A stretch of 64,000 bases of DNA from Sulfuriflexus mobilis (GCF_003967195.1 NZ_AP018725.1:1116001-1180000), one strand, 5' to 3'. Shown: positions 28,148 through 38,860, counted from the stretch's first letter. Made by a program: numbers and translations. The notes: generated by a model from the letters alone, not told the origin.

Positions 28148-28594
28148 TCAGGCATACTTGGCCTTGGCTTGTTTGGCGGCCTTGGCATCATCGGGGGAGT
28201 AGGCGGCACCTGACCAGAGCATGTCGTAGGCAATTTCCTCGTTACCGTTTTCACACAGTTCCAGCACGTTCTCGAACAGGGGCTGGAAGGTCTCACTGCG
28301 GTGTGATTCCTCGTGGTCGGCAAAGGTCTTCCAGAAGGTGATCACGAGGGCCTCTTTGCCCTTCATGTCACTCTCCACGGTCTGGCCCACGGTGCTGCCC
28401 TCGTTAGAGATGTCACCGCTGTTCATGCAGACAAAACCACCGACAAAACCGGTCTCAGAGTGGTAAGTCTTGACGTTCTCACACAGTACCGCCACACGTT
28501 CCTGCAGGTCATCAATCGTGTATTCCGGCTTCAGCACCACGCGGTTAACGGTGACAACACCATCATGTGGAAAACCATTAATTAAACTCGCCAT
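28148..28594 (-). CDS. Small protein resembling sulfur oxygenase reductase (SOR-like)
   Basis: The product is 148 residues, half the length of archaeal SOR (about 308). From memory of that family, several features align: Cys38 before TGFVGGF (like the SOR active-site cysteine before GFVGF), TFWKTFADHEESHR with His94 and His98 (like the HEEMHR iron ligands), and Cys114 plus Glu120 in EEIAYD (like the Glu ligand in WEPIYE). The Cys-His spacing is 56 versus 55. It could be a cut-down SOR or another ABM-type barrel. GGAGGT lies 6 bases upstream, and a strong sigma-70 promoter is present. Confidence 0.6.
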   Translation of the reverse strand: MASLINGFPHDGVVTVNRVVLKPEYTIDDLQERVAVLCENVKTYHSETGFVGGFVCMNSGDISNEGSTVGQTVESDMKGKEALVITFWKTFADHEESHRSETFQPLFENVLELCENGNEEIAYDMLWSGAAYSPDDAKAAKQAKAKYA

Positions 28595-28658
28595 GCGGCA
28601 CCTCCAAATTTAGTGAATAAAAATAATTAATCTGCACATAAGTGCATTAGTGGTCTCT

Positions 28659-28686
28659 AATATAGCGACTTGTGAAGGAATGTCAA
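28659..28686 (-). promoter_or_regulatory. Sigma-70 promoter of the SOR-like gene
   Basis: On the minus strand a consensus TTGACA (28686-28681) is followed after 16 bases by TATATT (28664-28659). The leader to the start codon is about 60 bases and AT-rich. Confidence 0.75.
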
Positions 28687-28906
28687 TACCCTAGTAAATC
28701 ACTGTGGTACTGCCGCGGGGAGAAACAGGAATATTTTTATAAAACAGCAGGTTAAAGAAGGTTGCGGCGTGGGTAATACGCGGCAAAAACCATGGGTTCA
28801 GGTAGACGGGCAAAAAAGGCGCCATGCCGGGCAGTGTCGCAAGGGGCTAGCCAGGCGACGGGCCGGTGGTATACTTTCGCGTCTGACCTTGGCACAGGAT
28901 ACAGGG

Positions 28907-29212
28907 ATGCAGCTCGGGCTCGTATCAACACCGGCATATCGATTGCTTCAGCGGGTTGCTCCCGTTGAGGAAATCGTCGGCCGGCCGTCACCCGCCGATA
29001 GCCATCGCCGGCAGGCTGACGATCAGCGGCCACAGCCACTTCGCCTACCCACTACGACGGAATCAGAGAATGCCCGTCGGCACTATGATTACTCGCGCAT
29101 CGAAGCCGTACCGGGGCGTACGGCACAGGCCTTGCGGGAATACACAGAGATCGCAGATGGACCGGAGCGGGAGCAATTACAGGCGCAACTGGGCCTGGAT
29201 ATGTTTGTCTAG
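28907..29212 (+). CDS. Small hypothetical protein
   Basis: The product is 101 residues from the ATG at 28907 (MQLGLVSTPAYRLL), with AGGATACAGGG upstream. The longer frame to 28769 is rejected because the added part is basic and featureless. The C-terminus ALREYTEIADGPEREQLQAQLGLDMFV is like the ends of small conserved gammaproteobacterial proteins I have seen without a function. It ends 4 bases into the convergent response regulator gene. Confidence 0.55.
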   Translation: MQLGLVSTPAYRLLQRVAPVEEIVGRPSPADSHRRQADDQRPQPLRLPTTTESENARRHYDYSRIEAVPGRTAQALREYTEIADGPEREQLQAQLGLDMFV

Positions 29213-29589
29213 TCAGGCAGGTACTTTTCGAGGACCTGCTTGATGGTGTTGATACTCAGGGGTTTGGGGATGTAATCATCCATGCCGGCCGCCAGGCATT
29301 TTTCCTGATCACCGCTCATGGCATTGGCCGTCAGTGCAACAATATAAATATGCTCGGATTTATGCTCGGATTCCGAGGCACGAATACTCCGCGTCGCCTC
29401 GTAACCATCCATAACCGGCATCAGGCAGTCCATGAAGATGATTGCATAATCATTCCTCGCCATGGCCTCGAGGACTTCCGCACCATTATGGGCAATATCG
29501 GCGTTGTAGCCGAGCTTTGACAGCATGCCGATAACCACCTTCTGGTTTACGGGATTATCTTCTGCTACAAGTATGCGGTTTGCACTCAT
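29209..29589 (-). CDS. Single-domain response regulator (CheY-like)
   Basis: The product is 126 residues, one receiver domain with no output domain. Acidic pocket residues are at AEDN (residues 9-12), the phosphorylation site is Asp54 in IIFMDCLMPVMDG, and the T/K pair is in VALTANA and PKP near 85-110. It resembles receivers from hybrid kinases, and a hybrid kinase lies 3 kb away (32741-35407). It may be a phosphate sink or a diffusible partner. Confidence 0.92.
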   Translation of the reverse strand: MSANRILVAEDNPVNQKVVIGMLSKLGYNADIAHNGAEVLEAMARNDYAIIFMDCLMPVMDGYEATRSIRASESEHKSEHIYIVALTANAMSGDQEKCLAAGMDDYIPKPLSINTIKQVLEKYLPD

Positions 29590-29691
29590 GGGTTTAATGA
29601 CGGTTCCGAATGATGGAATATTTTTATCAAGCTCGAATAAAGCTTAACACAGTATTTAGTCGTTACGAATATGCCTATTGTGCACAAGCCC

Positions 29692-29726
29692 TATAAAAAC
29701 AATGGCTCACAAAAGATTTTGAGCCA
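29692..29726 (-). terminator. Rho-independent terminator of the peroxiredoxin gene
   Basis: On the minus strand TGGCTCA and TGAGCCA form a 7-bp stem with a 10-base loop, followed by TTGTTTTTAT. It lies 45 bases after the peroxiredoxin-glutaredoxin stop. Confidence 0.8.
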
Positions 29727-29770
29727 CTGTTTCCCGGACTATAAGAGCCTCAGCATGACGAGCCCCTGGC

Positions 29771-30514
29771 TCAGGCTGCCTGCCTCTTCTTCAGGTATTC
29801 CTCGAGCGCATCGGAACCACCAATGTAGTCACCGTTGATGAACACCTGCGGTACCGTCGACTGACCGGATACGGCACGAATCGTCGATTCGCTGAAATCA
29901 CGGTTCAGCACCAGTTCTTCGAATGTCATACCGGCATCACGCAGCATGCCCTTGGCACGCACACAATACTCGCAACCTTCACGGGTAAAGACGGTGACAT
30001 CACTCGGCTTGGCGGCATTGGGCGCGATGTAGTCAAGCATTGTATCGGCATCGGAAACCTCAAACGGGTCACCCGGGACATCCGCCTCGATAAACTGTTT
30101 TACAATCACACCGTCTTTCACCAGCATGGCATAACGCCATGAGCGTTCACCAAAACCCAGGTCGGTCTTCGGCACCAGCATGCCCATGCCGCGGCTGAAA
30201 TCACCGTTGCCGTCGGGCAGGAAGGTGATGTTGAAGGCCTTCTGCTCGTTGCGCCATTCATTCATGACAAAGGCATCATTCACAGAGACACAAATTACCT
30301 CATCCACGCCATGCTGCTTGAAGACCGGCGCCAGCTGGTTGTAGCGTGGCACATGGGTAGACGAGCAGGTCGGGGTAAAGGCCCCTGGCAGCGAGAAGAC
30401 AATCACGGTCTTGCCGCGGAAGACCTCATCAGAACTGACCTTGAGCCATTCATGATCCTTACGGGTGCGGAAAGTTACCTGGGGTACCTGCTGGCTTTCG
30501 CGATTTTCTAACAT
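29771..30514 (-). CDS. Peroxiredoxin-glutaredoxin fusion protein
   Basis: The product is 247 residues from the ATG at 30514, with AGGAG 8 bases upstream; an ATG at 30520 is too close to that site. Residues 1-160 form a Prx5-type peroxiredoxin with the peroxidatic Cys in [13 protein letters not shown]. Residues about 170-245 form a glutaredoxin with CEYC and [14 protein letters not shown]. The fusion reduces peroxides using glutathione through its own Grx domain. It is a cytoplasmic antioxidant known from several gammaproteobacteria. Confidence 0.95.
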   Translation of the reverse strand: MLENRESQQVPQVTFRTRKDHEWLKVSSDEVFRGKTVIVFSLPGAFTPTCSSTHVPRYNQLAPVFKQHGVDEVICVSVNDAFVMNEWRNEQKAFNITFLPDGNGDFSRGMGMLVPKTDLGFGERSWRYAMLVKDGVIVKQFIEADVPGDPFEVSDADTMLDYIAPNAAKPSDVTVFTREGCEYCVRAKGMLRDAGMTFEELVLNRDFSESTIRAVSGQSTVPQVFINGDYIGGSDALEEYLKKRQAA

Positions 30515-30687
30515 CTGCATATCTCCTGTTGCTGGAATACGTTACGGGCCTGCCTCGCAGTACCCGATGGACGAGGGCATTATCAGGCCTGTGCATGTAT
30601 AGTAGAAATCGTTTATATCTAATATATTAATAGGTTTTACCAATCGATAGGACGGGGTAACACAGAGCCGCGGGGGCAGACGGGCAT

Positions 30688-30805
30688 AAAAAATGGGCGT
30701 CTGCAGACGCCCACCGTGGTCATGTATATCCTGAAAGGAGGAGGGATATACATAACCGATTGAAGAAGCATTATTCTTTTTTGATTTAGCTTCTTGCCCC
30801 CCTGC
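30688..30805 (-). ncRNA. Putative small RNA, member 1 of a look-alike pair
   Basis: Read on the minus strand, a 10-bp perfect stem (30753-30744 with 30731-30722) carries a 12-base C/T-rich loop, CTCCTCCTTTCA, complementary to a Shine-Dalgarno sequence. It is followed by a terminator: an 18-base perfect palindrome (30712-30695) and six T (30693-30688). An upstream AAGAAGC/GCTTCTT stem lies at about 30795-30765. A TATACA -10 with CTTACA 18 bases before it lies near 30811-30840, which sets the 5' end roughly at 30805. The same hairpin-plus-terminator layout occurs at 35698-35775. Confidence 0.55.
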
Positions 30806-30860
30806 ATGTATAAAACCTTACAGTAAGTGTTGTAAGCTTAGCCTGCGGTGGCGGCCCTGA

Positions 30861-30894
30861 CTAGTAACCAGAAGGTCTAATCCTTTGGTACTAG
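30861..30894. promoter_or_regulatory. Imperfect inverted repeat before the LuxR-type regulator gene
   Basis: CTAGTAACCA (30861-30870) and TGGTACTAG (30886-30894) are inverted copies with one extra base. The position, about 75 bases before the regulator ATG, suits an operator. Confidence 0.4.
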
Positions 30895-30969
30895 TGTATT
30901 TGTTCGCGGCAAAGGGTTAAATACATCGCAAGTATTTGAATAAAAATAATATATTGAAAGGATGCAACG

Positions 30970-31635
30970 ATGAAGATACTGCTGGCCGATGACCATGCAC
31001 TCATACGGGAAGGTTTTGAGCGCACCTTGTCGCAACTGGATCAAGCCATCGAGTTTGTGCACGCCGATGACAGGGCGAGTGTCCTGTCGCAACTGGCCAT
31101 ACATGCGGATACCGACGTCATCCTGCTCGACTTGTTTATGCCGGGGGTGAAGGGTTTTGATTTACTCAGCGAGATCTGTAACCGCTATACAAGCATACCG
31201 GTGATCGTGATCTCCGGTACCGAAGACCCGCGTTACATGCGCAAGGCTATCGATAAGGGGGCATCCGGTTATATCCCGAAATCCGCGAGTACCGACATCA
31301 TGATGAGCGCCATTCAACTGGTGCGTAACGGCGGTGTGTATATCCCCGCAGACATGCTGCAAACGAAGTCGGCAGCGAACCCGCGGCAAATCCATAGCCC
31401 CAGCCAGACACGGGCGAATGAAATCCGTGAGGCAGCAAGCAAACTGACGGCTCGCCAGCAAGAGGTGCTAGCACTGATGGGGCGTGGCATGTCGAATAAA
31501 GAAATCGCCCGTGCCCTTGAAGTTTCTGATCACACCATCAAGATTCATGTGGCAGCAGTGTTGCGTTTATTCAATGCGGCAAACAGAACAGAGGCCGTTG
31601 TGATGGCGCAAAATTCCGGGATCATCGACGTTTAA
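30970..31635 (+). CDS. LuxR/NarL-family response regulator
   Basis: The product is 221 residues. The receiver spans 1-120 with DDH at 7-9, phospho-acceptor Asp55 in ILLDLFMPG, and K in PKSAS near 105. The LuxR-type helix-turn-helix is at about 157-215 (LTARQQEVLALMGRGMSNKEIARALEVSDHTIKIHV). A GAAAGGATG box precedes the ATG. The neighbouring genes encode a periplasmic binding protein and a hybrid kinase, so this is the likely output of that relay. A small-RNA-like element lies upstream on the other strand. Confidence 0.94.
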   Translation: MKILLADDHALIREGFERTLSQLDQAIEFVHADDRASVLSQLAIHADTDVILLDLFMPGVKGFDLLSEICNRYTSIPVIVISGTEDPRYMRKAIDKGASGYIPKSASTDIMMSAIQLVRNGGVYIPADMLQTKSAANPRQIHSPSQTRANEIREAASKLTARQQEVLALMGRGMSNKEIARALEVSDHTIKIHVAAVLRLFNAANRTEAVVMAQNSGIIDV

Positions 31636-31767
31636 ACCCAAACCACAGGAGAGTGAGTAATACCTGCATTGATTTCATAGCTCATCCGTTCTCGTGAAAT
31701 AAAAACATATTTGATCGAATAAACACCCCCGGAACGTGTCTGACATATCGATGATGACAAGCTATTT

Positions 31768-32757
31768 ATGATTGCAGAAACTGCAAAACATTTCGTATTA
31801 CTGTTATTGCTGATGCTTATCAGCAGTATGGCCGCGCCTGTGTGGTCGGCGGAGGGAGCGCATACGGTTGCCCTGGTGATTGATGAAGAATCACGCATTC
31901 ATGACAAGGCCGTTGCCGGTATCAAACAGACCATAGAAGACAGTGGCAAGGCAAACATCATCTTCAGGACCATCAACATAAAAGACCCGCATAGCAGCGA
32001 GGCGCTGCATGCCAAAGATATTGACTATGCCATTGTGGTAGGGGTCAAGCCATCGCTGTTTGCCATGAAGCATAAACCAGACTACCCGGTGCTTTATACC
32101 CTGATCCCGGAAAGCACCTATCAGGAGATCATTCATCACCGCATCCCGGCGAGTGCACTATCGCCTGAAAATGACTACGTCATTTACCTCGGCCAGCCTG
32201 CCGCCCGTCAGCTGGCGCTTTCGCAAATCATTATGGGCCGTAAAAGTCGCGTGGGCATGGTGGTGGGTGCCGAGGCGACGGGTGAAGTTCAAGCCATACA
32301 GGCCGAGGCAAAAGCCATGCAGCTGGAGCTTGTCGTCAGGCAGGCGGGTAATGGAGAAAATACGATTGATGATATGAAACAGGCGCTGAAGGGGGCCGAT
32401 GTTTACCTGGCGCTTTACGATACCAATATTCTCAATCGGCATAATGCAAAATGGTTGCTGTATATGGCCTATAGAATGAACAAGCCGGTCATCGGCTTTT
32501 CATCGAGTTATACCCGCGCGGGCGCGATAGCCTCCATTTTCTCCACCCCGGAACAGATAGGCAGGCAAAGTGGCGAATGGCTATTAACCATGCTGGCGAA
32601 CGGCACGGTTAAGCATATTCAGTATCCGAAATACTTCACAGTCAGCACCAACCCGAACATACAACGCCTTTTACGGCTGGAGAGACTCCCCGGCGATAAA
32701 ATTGAAGACATGATTCGTAACAAAGAGGAGGTCTTGAGCCATGCTGGGAATCAATAA
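31768..32757 (+). CDS. Periplasmic ABC-type substrate-binding protein
   Basis: The product is 329 residues. It has a signal peptide (FVLLLLLMLISSMAAPVWS) and the two-lobed layout of the ABC_sub_bind family (VALVIDEESRIHDKAVAGIKQ, then YAIVVGVKPS, then VIGFSSSYTRAGAIASIFST). No transporter genes are near; instead its 3' end overlaps the hybrid kinase gene by 17 bases. It probably captures a ligand and presents it to the kinase. The ligand is unknown. Confidence 0.88.
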   Translation: MIAETAKHFVLLLLLMLISSMAAPVWSAEGAHTVALVIDEESRIHDKAVAGIKQTIEDSGKANIIFRTINIKDPHSSEALHAKDIDYAIVVGVKPSLFAMKHKPDYPVLYTLIPESTYQEIIHHRIPASALSPENDYVIYLGQPAARQLALSQIIMGRKSRVGMVVGAEATGEVQAIQAEAKAMQLELVVRQAGNGENTIDDMKQALKGADVYLALYDTNILNRHNAKWLLYMAYRMNKPVIGFSSSYTRAGAIASIFSTPEQIGRQSGEWLLTMLANGTVKHIQYPKYFTVSTNPNIQRLLRLERLPGDKIEDMIRNKEEVLSHAGNQ

Positions 32758-35407
32758 TTGGGGTATTAACGCCCGCGTTATTTTCCTGGCCATGGCGCCG
32801 GTGTTACTGGTGACCTTCGTGCTGGCATCGTATATCAATACGGCCCGCAATAATGACCTGAGCCAGGAGCTGGCAGTAAAGGGGCAGATCATTGCCAATA
32901 ACCTGGCCTCGGCGATGGAGTTCCCGGTGGCCACCGGAAACCTTCTCCAGTTACAGGGCCTGGTGGAGGCCAGTATTAACAAAAATGACCTGGTCGGGGT
33001 AAAGATCACCGATGCCGACAATACCCTGATATACCAGGCGGGTGTGAGTGCCAGGGATAAGATGACCCAGACCTATCATGCCGTGATCCTCTCCTCGGCC
33101 ATTGATTATGACGAGTTATTTAATCAGGATGACGCCACATCGGGCAGCTATGAACAGGTGCTGGGTATCATCGAGGTGTATATCTCCACAGACACCTATG
33201 TGGTTCGCCAGCGCAAGATACTCACGGGCACCCTGTTGATCACCCTTGCGGGCCTGTTAATGAGTTTGTTTCTGGCCTTGTTGATCGCCAGGGGGGTCAC
33301 CCGCCCGGTACGCGAGGTTATCGAAACGGTTGACCAGTTGACGCGAGGTGAACTCAGTGCGCGCATGATTGAAGAGTCTGGCGGCGAACTGGGTAAACTG
33401 CGTGACGGTATTAACACCATGGCAGAGACCATCCAGAGCTCACAGCAAAAGCTTGAAGGACAGGTCAGGGAGACGGTCTCTGATTTACAGCAAAAGCTCA
33501 GGGAGCTCGAGGCCGGCAACATCGAGCTGGACATAGCACGTCACGAGGCCATGCAGGCCAAGGATGCCAAGTCAGACTTCCTTGCCAACATGAGTCACGA
33601 GATCCGCACGCCACTGAACGCGGTGATTGGTTTCAGCCGACAACTGGAAAAGACTGGCCTCAATCATCAGCAACAGGAATACACCCGAACCATTAACCGC
33701 GCGGCGCGGCAGTTACTGACCGTGATTAATGACATCCTGAATTTCTCCAAACTTGAATCCGAGACCATGCACATTATCGCTACGGAATTCAGGTTGCGTG
33801 ATTGTCTCGAGGAGAGCGTGCTGATGCTGAGTCAGGCGGCGGCGGAGAAGGGCATCGAGATGGTCCTGCTCATCGATGCGGATATCCCGGATGTGGTAGT
33901 CGGCGACCAGGATCGCCTCTCCCAGGTGATCGTCAACCTGCTCAACAATGCCATCAAGTTTACCGATTCCGGATCGGTGGTTGTGCATGTCTACAATGAA
34001 CTCGGCAGTGAAAACGACGCAATACACTTCTCGGTGGCAGACACCGGCTGTGGCATCAGCGAGGCCTCGCAGCCGCTGGTCTTCAGTCCCTTCTACCAGG
34101 CGAACCAGACGGCCAGTAAGCGTTATGCGGGTACCGGCCTGGGGCTGGTGATCTGCAAACGACTGATCGAGATGATGGGCGGTGAAATCGGCTTTACCTC
34201 CACGGAGGGTGAGGGCACAGAGTTCTCTTTCCATATACCAATGCAAACTGTCAGCCACCATGACGGTGTGGTGCTGGCCAATGACGTGCGCGTCTTGTTA
34301 GTGGATGAACATGATTATTCACGCCGGGCAATTCGTAACGCGCTGGTGCATATGGGGGCGCATACCTATGCCGTGGCGGGCATGGACAAGCTCATGGATT
34401 TGCTGCAGGCAGAAACCGGTGAACGCGCTAATGACGTGGTCATGCTGTCACTGCCGGCGGCATACCCGGTGAAAAACTTTGAGGCCGACTATCTGCAGCG
34501 GGTCAGGGCGGTTTACCACGGCACCATTATCGTCTTAATGAGCGGTGACTACCATGATATCCACGCGCTATTGCAGAAAGACCCGGATATTCGCATGCTC
34601 ACCAAACCGCTACGCAGTGATGCACTGGTGGCGATGTTGTCACAGCCCGGGGACGATGCCATTCCGGCGATAACCGAGGGGGCAGACAATCCATCTGCCG
34701 ACAATAACTTGCCGTGCACGATCCTGGTGGCTGAAGACAACGAGCTGAACCAGAAATACATGCTGGGGCTGTTATCAGCCTACCATGCGAATACCGTGTG
34801 TGTAGACACCGGCATTAAGGCCGTAGAGGCGTGCAAGAATATTCACTTTGACCTGATCTTCATGGACCTGCACATGCCCGGGATCGACGGTCTCGACGCC
34901 GCCCGCCAAATCCGGGCGCTACCCTGTGATGCTGCGCAAACCCCGATTATTGCCGTCACCGCCGACGTCTTCGCCAACGAAGACAAGCGGCTCCTCGAGC
35001 AGGGCTTTAGCGGCTGCCTGTTAAAACCCGTCGATGAAGACAAACTCGATGCCATCCTCAAACACTATATCCGCGCAGACGATCACCACACGCCGGTCAG
35101 TGAGGCGGACATAAAAAATGGCCTGAGCCGGCTGCCTGAAGACATGGTTGAACGGTTGTTCACCAGCCTCTACGAGGTTTATACCGAACTGGCAGGCAGT
35201 ATTACCAGCAAAGACGCCACCCAGGCATACGAACTGGCGCATAAGATATTGGGGCTGGTGTGTTACTTCAAGGTCGGCAGCCTGGGCGACGATATTCGCC
35301 GCCTGCAGGATGCCGTTAAGCAGGAAGATTTTGCCAGCGCCGGCGATTTGCTCCTTGAGAGCCTGCAACAGACGCAAAAGATAGAAAAAATCTGGCGTTC
35401 CGGCTAA
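32741..35407 (+). CDS. BarA-like hybrid sensor histidine kinase with HPt domain
   Basis: The product is 888 residues. Two membrane helices (about 12-30 and 165-185) enclose a periplasmic sensor. HAMP is at about 190-240, followed by a coiled coil. HisKA has the phospho-histidine in NMSHEIRTPLNAV (about 286), and the HATPase has NLLNNAIKF, DTGCGI and GTGLGLVICK. A first receiver (about 520-640) lacks the acceptor Asp (VVMLSLP). The second (about 660-780) has it in LIFMDLHMPG. A C-terminal HPt has its histidine in AHKILG (about 833). It is a membrane sensor for the adjacent LuxR-type regulator. Confidence 0.93.
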   Translation: MLGINNWGINARVIFLAMAPVLLVTFVLASYINTARNNDLSQELAVKGQIIANNLASAMEFPVATGNLLQLQGLVEASINKNDLVGVKITDADNTLIYQAGVSARDKMTQTYHAVILSSAIDYDELFNQDDATSGSYEQVLGIIEVYISTDTYVVRQRKILTGTLLITLAGLLMSLFLALLIARGVTRPVREVIETVDQLTRGELSARMIEESGGELGKLRDGINTMAETIQSSQQKLEGQVRETVSDLQQKLRELEAGNIELDIARHEAMQAKDAKSDFLANMSHEIRTPLNAVIGFSRQLEKTGLNHQQQEYTRTINRAARQLLTVINDILNFSKLESETMHIIATEFRLRDCLEESVLMLSQAAAEKGIEMVLLIDADIPDVVVGDQDRLSQVIVNLLNNAIKFTDSGSVVVHVYNELGSENDAIHFSVADTGCGISEASQPLVFSPFYQANQTASKRYAGTGLGLVICKRLIEMMGGEIGFTSTEGEGTEFSFHIPMQTVSHHDGVVLANDVRVLLVDEHDYSRRAIRNALVHMGAHTYAVAGMDKLMDLLQAETGERANDVVMLSLPAAYPVKNFEADYLQRVRAVYHGTIIVLMSGDYHDIHALLQKDPDIRMLTKPLRSDALVAMLSQPGDDAIPAITEGADNPSADNNLPCTILVAEDNELNQKYMLGLLSAYHANTVCVDTGIKAVEACKNIHFDLIFMDLHMPGIDGLDAARQIRALPCDAAQTPIIAVTADVFANEDKRLLEQGFSGCLLKPVDEDKLDAILKHYIRADDHHTPVSEADIKNGLSRLPEDMVERLFTSLYEVYTELAGSITSKDATQAYELAHKILGLVCYFKVGSLGDDIRRLQDAVKQEDFASAGDLLLESLQQTQKIEKIWRSG

Positions 35408-35570
35408 TTTGTAAGCCATTTCCTATAGCCCGCCGGGCAGATTGCTGACGTCATAAGCCAATGTAGTCTGTCATCAGGGGAATGGTGTTTTCCACGCTAC
35501 AGTATTAGTATTTTCCCCAGGTAGTACGGCATGTAAGCAAGGCGTTTATTTATCCTGCCAGGGGTGAAAT

Positions 35571-35699
35571 ATGATTAATACCATTCACATCATCGCCATC
35601 GCCTCATTGCTGGTATTGTTCGTGATCTCCGCACATGCCAGCCCTCCCAATACCGAACAGGCAAGCGCTCAGCCCGTCGTCCACGCGACCGCAAAATAA
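35571..35699 (+). CDS. Possible 42-residue exported peptide
   Basis: An ATG with a GGGGTG box 5 bases upstream opens a 42-codon frame. The N-terminal half is a typical signal sequence (IIAIASLLVLFVISAHA), followed by a short polar tail of Pro/Gln/Ala. The stop lies in the A-run that forms the 3' end of the minus-strand RNA element. No family is recognised; it may be spurious. Confidence 0.4.
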   Translation: MINTIHIIAIASLLVLFVISAHASPPNTEQASAQPVVHATAK

Positions 35700-35775
35700 A
35701 AAATGGGCGCCAGAGGCGCCCACCAAAATAGTCTGTATGTCGAACTGTGAGAGATGGGAGACATACTGACAATTT
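35698..35775 (-). ncRNA. Putative small RNA, member 2 of a look-alike pair
   Basis: On the minus strand a 7-bp stem (35766-35760 with 35741-35735, extended by GTC/GAC past one mismatch) carries an 18-base loop rich in C/T (TCCCATCTCTCACAGTTC). It is followed by a terminator stem GGGCGCC/GGCGCCC (35721-35705) and six T. The terminator section GGTGGGCG...CGCCCATTTTTTAT matches that of the element at 30688. A TTGACA lies about 45 bases upstream of the hairpin but has no good -10, so the 5' end is uncertain. Confidence 0.5.
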
Positions 35776-35871
35776 TGCACAACAGACTCAGTGTATGGGC
35801 TATGCCTTGTCTTGTATGTGTCAAATCGCACAGTGCATGCATCAAGCGTTTTTTCCCGGCCGCCGGTTATA

Positions 35872-35907
35872 AAAAAAAGGGCCGACAAAATGCCGGCCCC
35901 TTTTTTT
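35872..35907 (-). terminator. Rho-independent terminator of the EF-G gene
   Basis: On the minus strand GGGCCGGCA pairs with TGTCGGCCC (one G-T pair) around TTT, followed by eight T. It lies 55 bases after the stop of the EF-G gene. Confidence 0.9.
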
Positions 35908-35961
35908 ATAGGGAAGTGCAGGAGCGGTTTTGTACACGGAGGTACTTATTCCGCGTAAACC

Positions 35962-38046
<2,085 letters not shown>

Positions 38047-38146
38047 GACTCTACTCTGCGGTTAATCTTAAATTTGTGAATGCGGGTCGAACCACGGCCA
38101 ACATTGCGTAAAAGGGGGCTGATTTCTAAAGGATTCAGCGGCGCGC

Positions 38147-38175
38147 ATTATATGCTAAAGCACGCCTCATGTGTA
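38147..38175 (-). promoter_or_regulatory. Sigma-70 promoter of the EF-G gene
   Basis: On the minus strand TACACA (38175-38170) and a perfect TATAAT (38152-38147) are 17 bases apart. The 5' leader would be about 95 bases. Confidence 0.7.
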
Positions 38176-38285
38176 TGAGATTTCGGCTATTTCGACGATT
38201 TTGCACCAAATTGATGGAAAATTGCCTGTCACCGACCGCGCAGCCGCTCCACGCGACCAAACAGTACGAAGAATGCCGAATATAA

Positions 38286-38843
38286 CTAGGAAAACACTGC
38301 CTGTATGGTTTCGATTGGTAAAAATAGCTTATATTCCTGGCCAGGTAAGGCCATAAACCCATAATGCTCATAGAAGCGGCGGGCCTCATCATCCAGGGCA
38401 TCAACGATAACGACCTTAACCGCCATTTCAGCCGAGGCCGTTAATACCCGTTGCAGGGCATCAATGAGCAATCTTGCCCCAAGCCCTTGCCCCAAGGCGC
38501 CACGGTCTACCGCAAGCCGGGCAACCAGTGCAGCCGGTATAGGGTATTCCGGTAATGAACCTGAGAACGAATCTGGCAACTCTTCAAATTCCACTTGTGA
38601 GGTGCACAGGGAGTAATACCCCTTAACCAGCCCATCATCATCGACGGCCACAAAGGTCTTGGCGATGTTTTTTTTATCGTTTTGGCGTGCAAAACGACTC
38701 AAATACTCATTTAAGCCGGGTTTTCCGCAATCGAAGGCCTTGCGCCGGTGTTGCTTGTGAATGGGCTCAATGATGTACATGGAGGTACGAATGTCGCGGT
38801 AGGCATGGACGCCGTTAGCGACCCCTGAGCCCGTCGATGTCAT
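38286..38843 (-). CDS. GNAT acetyltransferase, TacT-like toxin
   Basis: The product is 185 residues from 38843; an ATG at 38780 (MYIIEPIHKQ) gives the usual toxin N-terminus and may be the true start. GNAT motifs are seen in LARLAVDRGALGQGLGARLL (acetyl-CoA loop) and ARRFYEHYGF near the C-terminus. With an upstream DUF1778 gene this matches TacA-TacT modules, where the toxin acetylates charged tRNA. It borders the accessory island. Confidence 0.88.
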   Translation of the reverse strand: MTSTGSGVANGVHAYRDIRTSMYIIEPIHKQHRRKAFDCGKPGLNEYLSRFARQNDKKNIAKTFVAVDDDGLVKGYYSLCTSQVEFEELPDSFSGSLPEYPIPAALVARLAVDRGALGQGLGARLLIDALQRVLTASAEMAVKVVIVDALDDEARRFYEHYGFMALPGQEYKLFLPIETIQAVFS

Positions 38844-38860
38844 CCGTCACATTGAACGCC

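Larger units (their letters stand above)
30521..30969. other. Intergenic region between the peroxiredoxin and response regulator genes
   Basis: This 449-base gap has no protein gene. It holds a probable minus-strand small RNA (30688-30805), a cluster of GTAAG/CTTAC half-sites (30816-30839), and an imperfect inverted repeat (30861-30870 with 30886-30894) in front of the response regulator gene. Confidence 0.6.

Noticed and set aside
35818-35823. TTGACA as a full promoter for the second small RNA
   Set aside because: No acceptable -10 lies 15-19 bases downstream; only CATACA at 21 bases, so the promoter is left undefined.
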